Shown: positions 57,637-64,000 of the stretch, in pieces
Position numbering within the stretch: position 1 is the first letter of the stretch
How the letters are laid out: every line of letters starts with the position of its first letter
Source: Tannerella serpentiformis
GTDB lineage: Bacteria > Bacteroidota > Bacteroidia > Bacteroidales > Tannerellaceae
Length of the DNA: 64,000 bases
Assembly: GCF_003033925.1 (NCBI RefSeq)
Contig: NZ_CP028365.1
Span: 868,001 to 932,000, forward strand
Direction: 5' to 3'
Notes under the pieces: model-generated
The model's database searches: none
Seen by the model: the letters and a program-made list of their open reading frames with translations, nothing else
What the model was told of the DNA's origin: nothing
Translations under genes and position numbers: made by a program

Positions 57637-57794
57637 GCAAGGAGCGTCAAGATGGCAGTCCATTCTTCCGAAACGCCTATGGCTTTCAACGCCACAATAC
57701 AGACGACGATCCAAACGATTTTTTGCGGTAATGCGAGGAGGCGTCGTTTCGTTTCAAATCCGTTTTGGGGGTGATAAGATCTTTCCGTTTTCAT
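57637..57794 (-). pseudogene. Small membrane protein gene cut by the intron
   Basis: The first 53 codons (MKTERSYHPQNGFETKRRLL, then the hydrophobic KIVWIVVCIVALKAIGV, then SEEWTAILTLLA) run into the 5' end of the intron. One transmembrane helix is predicted. The sequence after the intron is not its continuation but a helicase fragment in another context, so the 3' end of this gene is lost. I do not recognise the family; it resembles small integrative-element membrane proteins in style. Confidence 0.55.
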
Positions 57795-57821
57795 CGTGCT
57801 GACATTTTTTTTGCGTTCAAA

Positions 57822-58024
57822 GCTCGGAGTATGTCGGTTTCGTTTCGAGGGCAACAAAGGGCAGACGATGAGGGGATAAGGCAAGGCTCTACGCCGATAA
57901 AATACGCTGTGAAGCAGGAAGATTTTATCGGTGGCGAAGGCTTTGGGGGCGTTCGGCCTTGACGTCACCCTTATCGTCTGCTGACCTTTGCCCGAAGACA
58001 AGGAAACCGACATCGGCTCCGAGC
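57822..58024. repeat. 200-bp imperfect inverted repeat
   Basis: The arm from 57822 (GCTCGGAGTATGTCGGTTTC, then GGGCAACAAAGGGCAGACGA, later CGATAAAAT at about 57895) is matched in reverse complement by 57922-58024 (ATTTTATCG ... TTATCGTCTGC ... CCGACATCGGCTCCGAGC). The loop is about 18 bases. It can form a long cruciform or RNA hairpin with bulges. It lies between DUF1896 and the intron-split gene of the integrative element. Confidence 0.75.
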
Positions 58025-58161
58025 CGCGAACAAAAAGTGGAAGCAGGGAAACTCATAGAGGGAAGATCCTCGGAATTGGGTATGCAGGTATCGGGGTCAG
58101 AAAAACGGCCGCAGCGGAGTACCACGGCCGAATGAAAAACGGGATGCAGAAGGGGCGGAGG

Positions 58162-58617
58162 CTACGAGAGCACTTTCACGCCGTCCGCTTCGAGTAGTTC
58201 GACGATGACGCCGGTCAGTTCAGTGTAGAGCTGGTCGTACTCCGAACTGCCGTCGAAATCGTCGCCCGGCTCGTACTTCGCGATGGTCTCGCGGATAGTG
58301 TCACTCTGCAACAGCCGCAGCGCAAAGTCCGCGGCGCGTTCAGGCGGAACCACGTTGGCAAACTCGTTCTCGATGATCTGCTCGAGCGTGTAGTACGGCG
58401 AAAAATGCAGTCCTGCGAAGAGGACTTCCGTAGCGATATACCCGGCCTCGAGAACGGGATAGCCTTGCCGGAAAGCGTCTTCATAGGCCTGCGCCGCGGC
58501 GTCCGATCGGTCGCGGATAAATGCCTCGTCGGCCAGCCGTTCGGGGTGATAATCTTTCAAATAGGACTCTAATCGCAGTCGGTAATAGGAGAACTCCTTC
58601 TTGTTTGTTGTTTTCAT
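58162..58617 (-). CDS. DUF1896 family protein
   Basis: A 151-residue protein with the DUF1896 pattern: FSYYRLRLESYLKDYHPERLAD at the start, QGYPVLEAGYIATEVLFAGLHFSPYY (in parts) in the middle and an acidic C-terminus. The family is nearly always found in Bacteroidetes conjugative transposons next to the helicase/methylase gene, as here. Function unknown. It lies 37 bases after the integrase gene on the same strand. Confidence 0.88.
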   Translation of the reverse strand: MKTTNKKEFSYYRLRLESYLKDYHPERLADEAFIRDRSDAAAQAYEDAFRQGYPVLEAGYIATEVLFAGLHFSPYYTLEQIIENEFANVVPPERAADFALRLLQSDTIRETIAKYEPGDDFDGSSEYDQLYTELTGVIVELLEADGVKVLS

Positions 58618-58654
58618 ATCGTGTTTCTGTTTTTGATGTGACTTGGCTATTGTA

Positions 58655-59884
58655 TCAGATCCCCATCGCGGAGTTGAACTTACCGAGCTTCTCGGACAGT
58701 TGCTCCATGTCGTGTTCGATCTTCTTGTTCGTGATGCGGGCGTAGATCTGCGTCGTGCGGATGTTCGTATGGCCTAACATCTTGGAAACAGATTCAATGG
58801 GGACGCCTTTGCTTAGCGACATGGTGGCAAAGGTGTGGCGAGCGAGGTGGAACGTCAGCTTCTTCTTGATCCCGCAGAGGTCCGCGATCTCCTTGAGGTA
58901 CGAATTGGTCTTCTGATTCGTCAGGACGGGAAAGAGCTTGCCGTCCCGATACGTCTTGTGGCTGTACTTCGCGATGATTGCTCTCGGGATGTCGAGGAGC
59001 AGCACATTGGTCTCCACGCTCGTTTTCTGTCGCTTGGTCATGATCCATTGTTTGTCGTCCATCGTCACAATGTGGTCGGGCGTGAGGTTGGCCACGTCGA
59101 TGTAGGCCAGTCCGGTGAAGCAGGAAAAGATGAAGATGTCCCGCACCAACTCCAGTCGCTGGATACCTAAATCCTTGTTGGCTACTCGGAGGATCTCTTC
59201 GTCCGTCAGGAAGCCTCGATCTACCGGCTCCATGTGAAAGCGGAGATTGACGAAGGGATCATGGTGGAGAACGCCAAGCTTTCCCCCGAAGAGAGTTATG
59301 GTCTTGAAAGTCTTCAACGTCTTGGTGGCCGTGTTGGGCGCTTGCCCGACGGTTGTCCGAAGGTATAGATCGAAATCATGGAGCACGACGTAGGTCAGTT
59401 CGGAGAGCTTTAAGTCGGTGCGGCTGTACTTGCTTTTCAGGAAGGTCGTAAAATGCTTTTTGCATACGTTGTATTTCTGCAATGTCGCGGAAGAAACCGA
59501 CACGCCGACCTGCTTCTTGACATCGGTAATATGCCTGTCAAAAAGCTCCATGATCGTACCGATGTCCTCTTTCTTTCCGAGGAACTCCATTTTGATGCGC
59601 TCCAAGGATAGATAATCACCCAGCTCCATTCTCCTGAAGATGTTTTGCAATCCGTTTTGAATGTTATCCAATTCGAGATTGATGCTGAGCACTTCCGTGC
59701 TTCTTCCTTTCACACGTTCCTTCTTGCCATCCCATTGAGATCGAAGGATGGCTATACCGGTAGAGCCGAGCGAGAGGCGCTCGTTGTTGAGATAAATTCT
59801 CAGCATGACGGGTACCTTCCCGTCTTTGTTCACGTAGTTGCTTCTGAGATAGAAAGCGGTTCTGAATATGGTCTTCATACACAT
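58655..59884 (-). CDS. int: Tyrosine recombinase (integrative element integrase)
   Basis: A 409-residue integrase. Order: arm-binding N-terminus (FYLRSNYVNKDGKVPVMLRIYLNNERLSL), SAM-like core-binding domain (about 110-215), catalytic domain. Visible residues: the HLARH box (His346, Arg349), LGH (His372) and Tyr381. The first catalytic arginine, expected in TGL(R)Y, is Ala in FTGLAYIDVANL, as in other Bacteroidetes integrases of the IntDOT group, so it is not a sign of decay. Met3 (59878) may be the true start. It points away from tRNA-Ser, the likely integration target. Confidence 0.92.
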   Translation of the reverse strand: MCMKTIFRTAFYLRSNYVNKDGKVPVMLRIYLNNERLSLGSTGIAILRSQWDGKKERVKGRSTEVLSINLELDNIQNGLQNIFRRMELGDYLSLERIKMEFLGKKEDIGTIMELFDRHITDVKKQVGVSVSSATLQKYNVCKKHFTTFLKSKYSRTDLKLSELTYVVLHDFDLYLRTTVGQAPNTATKTLKTFKTITLFGGKLGVLHHDPFVNLRFHMEPVDRGFLTDEEILRVANKDLGIQRLELVRDIFIFSCFTGLAYIDVANLTPDHIVTMDDKQWIMTKRQKTSVETNVLLLDIPRAIIAKYSHKTYRDGKLFPVLTNQKTNSYLKEIADLCGIKKKLTFHLARHTFATMSLSKGVPIESVSKMLGHTNIRTTQIYARITNKKIEHDMEQLSEKLGKFNSAMGI

Positions 59885-60183
59885 GACTGTTTTTGGCTGC
59901 AGTCATGATCTTCAGAAAAGAAGTGTAGCCAAGGCCTCTGCCAATTGTAGCCGGATACAGTGTTTTGGCGCAAACTTTTTCCCTTCGATCACGCTTGCAA
60001 AGTTCTACATAGATGACTGAAAAACAGCTGTATATGAGTGCTCCCGACGTGCTCTCTACGGACTCTTGGCTACAATTTTCATTTGGCCGAAAAAGTTGTA
60101 GCCAAATTGTAGCCGTTGGGGAGTATTTTGAGCGTTTCGGCTGCTTCAATACGTGCTCTGAAAGATAGGTAGGCACAAAAGAA
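59885..60183. promoter_or_regulatory. Candidate integrase binding region with repeated TTGTAGCC
   Basis: Between the integrase start and the tRNA the octamer TTGTAGCC occurs at 59945-59952, 60096-60103 and 60107-60114, inverted at 60068-60075 (forming TTGGCTACAA/TTGTAGCCAA), and as GTGTAGCC at 59923-59930. Such spaced direct and inverted copies resemble arm-type sites of tyrosine integrases. No gene is supported here. Confidence 0.6.
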
Positions 60184-60215
60184 AAGTGCCATAACTCCTT
60201 CAAGTTATGGCACTT
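60184..60215 (-). terminator. Terminator of tRNA-Ser
   Basis: AAGTGCCATAAC pairs perfectly with GTTATGGCACTT around TCCTTCAA. On the minus strand it lies 50 bases after the tRNA and is followed by TTCTTTTG. Confidence 0.85.
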
Positions 60216-60264
60216 ACATTTCCCCTAAAAAGTCTCTGAATGCTTTTTTTCAGAGTACCTCAAG

Positions 60265-60351
60265 CGGAAGGAGGGGGATTCGAACCCCCGGTACGGTAAC
60301 CCGTACGACAGTTTAGCAAACTGTTGGTTTCAGCCACTCACCCATCCTTCC
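60265..60351 (-). tRNA. tRNA-Ser (anticodon GCU)
   Basis: On the minus strand the acceptor stem GGAAGGA/TCCTTCC, the D region GGGTGAGTGGCTGAAACC, the anticodon arm CAGTTTGCTAAACTG (anticodon GCT), a long class II variable arm (CGTACGGGTTACCGTAC) and GGTTCGAATCC in the T arm are all present. The long variable arm and the anticodon identify serine for AGC/AGU codons. CCA is not encoded directly. The integrase-side flank is the 3' end, a usual attachment site. Confidence 0.96.
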
Positions 60352-60426
60352 TTACTGACTCAGCAGTGTGGCTTGTTTCAAAAAGACGGGGCAAAGATAG
60401 ACCCGTTTTCCATTTACACAAATGTC

Positions 60427-61023
60427 TCACTTCAGCCCCATCTCTTCAAACATCCGCCGATATTTCTCGGCCTTCTTCTCCACCGAAAGCGGATAGGCGC
60501 GCGATGACGAGGGCATACGATAGAGTCGGAAATGCCGATCGTCTAACGCAGCGTCCGTCCATTCGCCCGTCTTCGGAGGTGGTGAGGGTGCCGAGACGAG
60601 TGTCAATAGCGTGTCGAGCGCCTTTTGACCCGTTACGGCGATGGCGCGGCAGGACGGAAGCAGAGCCAGGGTCTGCCGAAGGTCGATCGGGCGAAGTACC
60701 TCGAGGAACTTGTCTGAGGCGTTGCCTTGGAGGCGACTGACCTCCATCGCTGTGTCCCAGATGGCGATGCCACGCTCGGTGAGAAAACGGCGGAGTTCGG
60801 CCTCGCGAAACGCATGTCCATCGTCGGTAAGGAAGTGCGACTTGTCGCCGAAGAAGACTAAGCCGAAGATGCGCCACATGTCGTTCTGAAAATTGGGATA
60901 AAAGAAGTCCATCCGCCAACGCTCACGCGGCGGAGGAAAGCTGCCCAGCATCAGCAGCCGGGCACCCTCCGGTGCAAAAAGCGTCAGGGGATGGACTTCC
61001 CGTGTGCGTTCCTCCACGGTCAT
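60427..61023 (-). CDS. Uracil-DNA glycosylase superfamily protein
   Basis: A 198-residue protein with the UDG fold. MLGSFPPPRERWRMDFFYPNFQNDMWRIFG (in parts) resembles the substrate-binding and water-activating loop of the mismatch-specific (MUG/TDG-like) group, and the C-terminal RMPSSSRAYP matches the intercalation loop. It probably removes uracil or a similar lesion from DNA. It starts inside the stop of the proline dehydrogenase gene (ATGA overlap). Confidence 0.82.
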   Translation of the reverse strand: MTVEERTREVHPLTLFAPEGARLLMLGSFPPPRERWRMDFFYPNFQNDMWRIFGLVFFGDKSHFLTDDGHAFREAELRRFLTERGIAIWDTAMEVSRLQGNASDKFLEVLRPIDLRQTLALLPSCRAIAVTGQKALDTLLTLVSAPSPPPKTGEWTDAALDDRHFRLYRMPSSSRAYPLSVEKKAEKYRRMFEEMGLK

Positions 61024-62192
61024 TTCGCCCGCTTGCGGCGGTCGGTTTCGAGGTTAAGCATGTTCAGCTCGCGGGTGGTCTGTCCGGCCACGGAGGTGTT
61101 CTCCTCTGCGCGGCGGAGGAGGTACGGAAGCACGTCGCGCACCTTGGCGTAGGGTACGTATTTGGTCACGTTGTAACCCGCGTGGGCGAGGTTGAAGGAG
61201 ATGTTGTCGCTCATGCCGAGCAGCTGGGCGAAAAAGATGCGCGGATCGTCATGACGGAGACCTTTCTTCTCGATCAGCTTGGCCAGGCGATAGTTGCTCT
61301 CCTCGTTGTGTGTGCCCATGAAAAGCTCGAAGTGGTCGAGGTTTTCGATGACGAACTCCACGCCTTGGTTGTAGTTATCGTCGGTGGCCTGCTTGTTTTT
61401 GCAGATCGGGTCGGGGTAGCCCATGGCGGCGGCACGGGCGCGCTCGTCCTCCATGTAGGCACCGCGGACGAACTTGATGCCTGCCGTATAACCCTTCTCC
61501 TTGGCGTCCTCGAGGATGCGGCGGAGGTATGGCATGCGATCGTGGCGATACATCTGGAGGGTGGCGAAGACGATGGCGCGGCGCTTATTGAACATACGCA
61601 TGGCCTCGTCCGTCATGGCGTCGATGGAATCCTGGAAGCAGTAATCTTCGGCATCGACGAGGATGCGGACATCGTTATCGTAAGCGCGTTGGCAGAGGGC
61701 GAGGAAACGCTGGTGATAGGCCTCGTGAGCGGCTTTCTCGTCGGCCGTCAGTTGGTCGGGATGTTCGGAGGCTTTGGCGAGCAGGGCATCGGTGGTGAGG
61801 GTGGAGGGCTTGAAGACGGCGTAGGCGATGTCCGGGTTGCCCTTTGCATTGTCCACCGAGCGGAGCGTCTCCTTCATCGTGGCCTCGATGCCCTCGGGGG
61901 TCTGCTCACTTTCGGCCGAATAGTCGAGTGTCGACTTGACGCCGAAGCGCCTCAGCCCAGCCACGGTGCGGGCACAGCCTTCGATCGTTTCTCCGCCCAC
62001 AAATTGCTTGTAGAGCGTCGGTTTCACGATCCACCCCAGCGGGAAGTGGATCCCCAGCGCAATGTTCGTCCCAAGCTTTGCCAACTTCACCAACCCGGGG
62101 TGTTTGATGGTGCCAAACAGCAGGCGGGCGTTTCTCAGTTCACTGTCTGATTTCGCCTCAAAGGCGATCTGAGTATCATTAAAATCTAACAT
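61020..62192 (-). CDS. Proline dehydrogenase family protein
   Basis: A 390-residue TIM-barrel flavoenzyme that oxidises proline to pyrroline-5-carboxylate. Segments: STLDYSAE, VFKPSTL, ILVDAEDYCFQDSID, GIKFVRGAYMEDER, GTHNEESN and QLLGMSDNISFNLAHAGYNVTKYVPYAKV (in parts), the last with the proline-binding region. It is the single-function type. The ATG at 62192 gives MLDFNDTQIAFEAKSD, typical of Bacteroidetes; the frame upstream to 62270 is not supported. Confidence 0.9.
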   Translation of the reverse strand: MLDFNDTQIAFEAKSDSELRNARLLFGTIKHPGLVKLAKLGTNIALGIHFPLGWIVKPTLYKQFVGGETIEGCARTVAGLRRFGVKSTLDYSAESEQTPEGIEATMKETLRSVDNAKGNPDIAYAVFKPSTLTTDALLAKASEHPDQLTADEKAAHEAYHQRFLALCQRAYDNDVRILVDAEDYCFQDSIDAMTDEAMRMFNKRRAIVFATLQMYRHDRMPYLRRILEDAKEKGYTAGIKFVRGAYMEDERARAAAMGYPDPICKNKQATDDNYNQGVEFVIENLDHFELFMGTHNEESNYRLAKLIEKKGLRHDDPRIFFAQLLGMSDNISFNLAHAGYNVTKYVPYAKVRDVLPYLLRRAEENTSVAGQTTRELNMLNLETDRRKRAK

Positions 62193-62869
62193 ATAGGTAC
62201 TTGCTAAGCGATTTGAAATCGGGCCGAATGTATTCCGTTTTCCATAACGCCACCCTCCCCCCCGTAACAATTTTCTCCCGAGGCGGCCCTGCGCGCTTAT
62301 GATCTACAATCAAACGGGGTGAAAAACGACCGGCTTATATACCCGCAAAGCCTCTGAGAAAGGCTTGCCAGACGCCCCCTCCGGCGTGTGATCCGAGTCG
62401 GAGACTCCGAAAAGGCTGCGCAAGGCTTGCATGATCATTTCGGAGACTGTGAAAAGGCCGAGCAGGTGTTGCATAGTCACGCCGCACACTGTGAAAGGGC
62501 TGTGCAGGTGTTGCATAGTCCCGCCACACACTGTGAAAGGGCTGTGCAAGGGTTGCATAGTCACGCCGCACACTGTGAAAGGGCCACGCAAGCGTTGCAT
62601 GGTCGTTTCACACACTGTGAAAGGGCTGTGCAGGTGTTGCATGGTCATTTCACACACTGTGAAAGGGCCGCGCAAGCGTTGCATGATCGTTTCGCACACT
62701 TTGCCGGTGCCACGCAGGTGTTGCACACTCGTTTCGCACACTGCGACGGCCTGTGCAAGGGATGAAAGAGACCTTTCAGGATGGCTCCCAAACGGCTTCG
62801 CAGCGTCCGGGAGATCATTTGAGGCTGAATGCATATCGCTATCTATGCACCCACTAACAGATATACAGT
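62193..62869. repeat. Spacer with a 42-bp array between divergent genes
   Basis: From about 62401 to 62760 units of 42 bp repeat: CACACTG starts at 62485, 62527 and 62569 and the step continues on both sides (about eight or nine units). The unit is roughly CACACTGTGAAAGGGCTGTG then CAGGTGTTGCATAGTCACGC. The remainder (62193-62400 and 62761-62869) has no clear element except a short CGCCCCCTCCGGCG hairpin near 62372. Confidence 0.93.
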
Positions 62870-63697
62870 ATGAATACACGAATTCCAATCATTTGTCTAT
62901 TGATGGCCGGCTGCATGAGCGTGTCGGCCCAGCACGCGGCGCAAGGGAAGTATGCGTGCATCTATGAGTACGACGTGAAAAGTGCGGACGGAAACGTCGA
63001 TCGGGGCACCACCCTGTTGCAGATCGCCGATGCCTTTGCGGTGTTCACGGATTATTCGGCCTTTCAGCTCGATTCGGTCGCTCGGCAGCCGGGCGCGTCG
63101 GAAGTGCAGCGGAAGGAGATGGAGGAACGGGTGGAGCGAAACGACCACTTTTTCGATCAAGCAGTCTATCAGAACGACCCGAGCAATCGCCTCACGGTGC
63201 ACAGCGTGATCGCCCCTTATCGATACACCTACGAGGAGAAGATCAACCCCATCGCTTGGCGCCTTGTGGACGAGGAGAAGGAAGTCTGCGGCTACCCTTG
63301 CAAGAAGGCGACCGGGACGTACGGCGGCCGCGAATGGATCGCGTGGTACGCCCCGGAGGTGGCCATCCCCTTCGGGCCTTGGAAGATCGTCGGGCTGCCC
63401 GGCCTGGTGATGGCGGCCGAAGATGCGGCAGGGGTGCATCGCTTCACCGCCATACAGTTTCGGGCCGCGTCGGGACCTGTCGTGACGGGCGAGCTGCCCG
63501 ATGAAATCAAGACGACGCGCGAGAAGTTCATCGAGGCCAAGAACCGTTTCGAGCAGAACCCCATGGCCAATCTGCCGCCCGAGGCGCTGTCGGACATGAC
63601 GATTCGCAAGAGGGAAGGCGGGCAAAAGTCAATCTTCGTCAACGGGGTGCAGCTGCGCATGCGGGCTAACGGATACACGCCGCTGGAAGTCGAATGA
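62870..63697 (+). CDS. GLPGLI family exported protein
   Basis: A 275-residue protein with a signal peptide (residues 1-20, ending VSAQ) and the family motif VGLPGLVMAAED at about residue 180. The middle segment CGYPCKKATGTYGGREWIAWYAPEV (in parts), with its two cysteines, is also typical. Members are periplasmic or surface proteins of unknown function in Bacteroidetes. The stop overlaps the next start (ATGA), so it is coupled to the following surface protein gene, a common arrangement in this family. Confidence 0.9.
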   Translation: MNTRIPIICLLMAGCMSVSAQHAAQGKYACIYEYDVKSADGNVDRGTTLLQIADAFAVFTDYSAFQLDSVARQPGASEVQRKEMEERVERNDHFFDQAVYQNDPSNRLTVHSVIAPYRYTYEEKINPIAWRLVDEEKEVCGYPCKKATGTYGGREWIAWYAPEVAIPFGPWKIVGLPGLVMAAEDAAGVHRFTAIQFRAASGPVVTGELPDEIKTTREKFIEAKNRFEQNPMANLPPEALSDMTIRKREGGQKSIFVNGVQLRMRANGYTPLEVE

Positions 63698-64000
63698 AGT
63701 GGCTCTTGTTCCTCGTCTTTGTGCTGACCGGAGCGCTTCCGCTCCGCGCCGGGCACACGTTACGCGGCACCGTCGCGAACGCCTCGGGCAAGGCCGTCGA
63801 GGCAGCCACGGTGGAAATCGTGGATCGCGATAAGACCATCGCCTATGCCTTTACCGATGCGCAGGGCGGTTACGTTGTCACGTATGAGGCCGACGCCGCG
63901 CAGCAGCTCCGGATCGTCGTCTCGCACCTCTCTTACGAAAAGCACACTGCGCAGATCAACGTCGGGGACAAGCGTCACGATGTGCGATTGAAGGACAAGA
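63694..64000 (+). CDS. Start of a surface protein with carboxypeptidase-like regulatory domain (partial)
   Basis: The first 102 codons are in the window. A signal peptide (MKWLLFLVFVLTGALPLRA) is followed by a CarboxypepD_reg-like beta domain (LRGTVANASGKAVEAATVEIV, TDAQGGYVVTYEA, LSYEKHTAQINVG). In genes coupled to GLPGLI proteins this usually begins an outer membrane TonB-like or barrel protein. The gene continues beyond the window. Confidence 0.8.
   Translation, partial: MKWLLFLVFVLTGALPLRAGHTLRGTVANASGKAVEAATVEIVDRDKTIAYAFTDAQGGYVVTYEADAAQQLRIVVSHLSYEKHTAQINVGDKRHDVRLKDK

Noticed and set aside
58655-59884. Integrase judged inactive because the first catalytic arginine is missing
   Set aside because: Ala or Ser at this position is known in IntDOT-like Bacteroidetes integrases, and the other catalytic residues are present.

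Overview
The window looks like a chromosome segment of a GC-rich Bacteroidales bacterium. The support is a set of Bacteroidetes-type families (DUF4254, DUF349 with a long acidic N-terminus, GLPGLI, DUF1896, DUF6261-like), TAnnTTTG-type -7 boxes ahead of several genes, a TonB receptor with the extended Bacteroidetes signal peptide, and a lipid A/LPS gene (kdsA). A high-GC oral Tannerella-like species is my best guess, but this is inference and no rRNA is present to test it.

Layout. 0-14.4 kb: housekeeping genes: thioredoxin-like exported protein, BFN nuclease and rsmE; then on the minus strand a DUF6261-like protein, zwf and pgl; a DUF349 protein coupled to an ATP-grasp protein; miaA, kdsA and pnp. 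14.8-24.2 kb: purL, a LysE exporter, DUF4254 with a glycosyltransferase 9, and a zinc/manganese ABC permease, separated by repeat fields. 24.2-26.2 kb: 2 kb of repeats only. 26.2-29.7 kb: phosphohexomutase, an EEP-family lipoprotein and a second DUF6261-like gene. 30.6-37.3 kb: a ten-gene minus-strand operon resembling an aryl-polyene/type II fatty acid synthesis cluster (two ACPs, ketosynthase, degenerate ketosynthase, thioesterase, dehydratase, ketoreductase, methyltransferase, LpxL-like acyltransferase, a small barrel protein), without recognisable head-group genes. 37.5-44.2 kb: Sua5-family protein, outer membrane protein, a third DUF6261-like gene, a broken higB with intact higA, a TonB receptor and a lipoprotein. 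44.9-51.9 kb: dxs-trkA, an SLC13 transporter and trkH. 52.0-60.3 kb: mobile DNA: a decayed IS982 element, AT-rich orphan genes, and the remains of an integrative element next to tRNA-Ser(GCU) (tyrosine integrase, DUF1896, helicase remnant, group II intron). 60.4-64.0 kb: uracil-DNA-glycosylase-like protein, proline dehydrogenase, GLPGLI protein and the start of a surface protein with a carboxypeptidase-like regulatory domain.

The most striking property is in the spacers. At least thirteen intergenic arrays, with mostly unrelated sequences, are built on the same period of 41-43 bp (about 44 bp in the small hairpin array), close to four turns of B-DNA. In the large 24.2-25.6 kb field the spacing between copies of the main module is always 86 or 129-130 bp, i.e. 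two or three 43-bp steps. Two arrays are chains of short GC hairpins arranged as two oppositely oriented arms around a shared core. One 41-bp array lies inside a segment bounded by IS982-like ends. All three DUF6261-like genes have such an array directly upstream.
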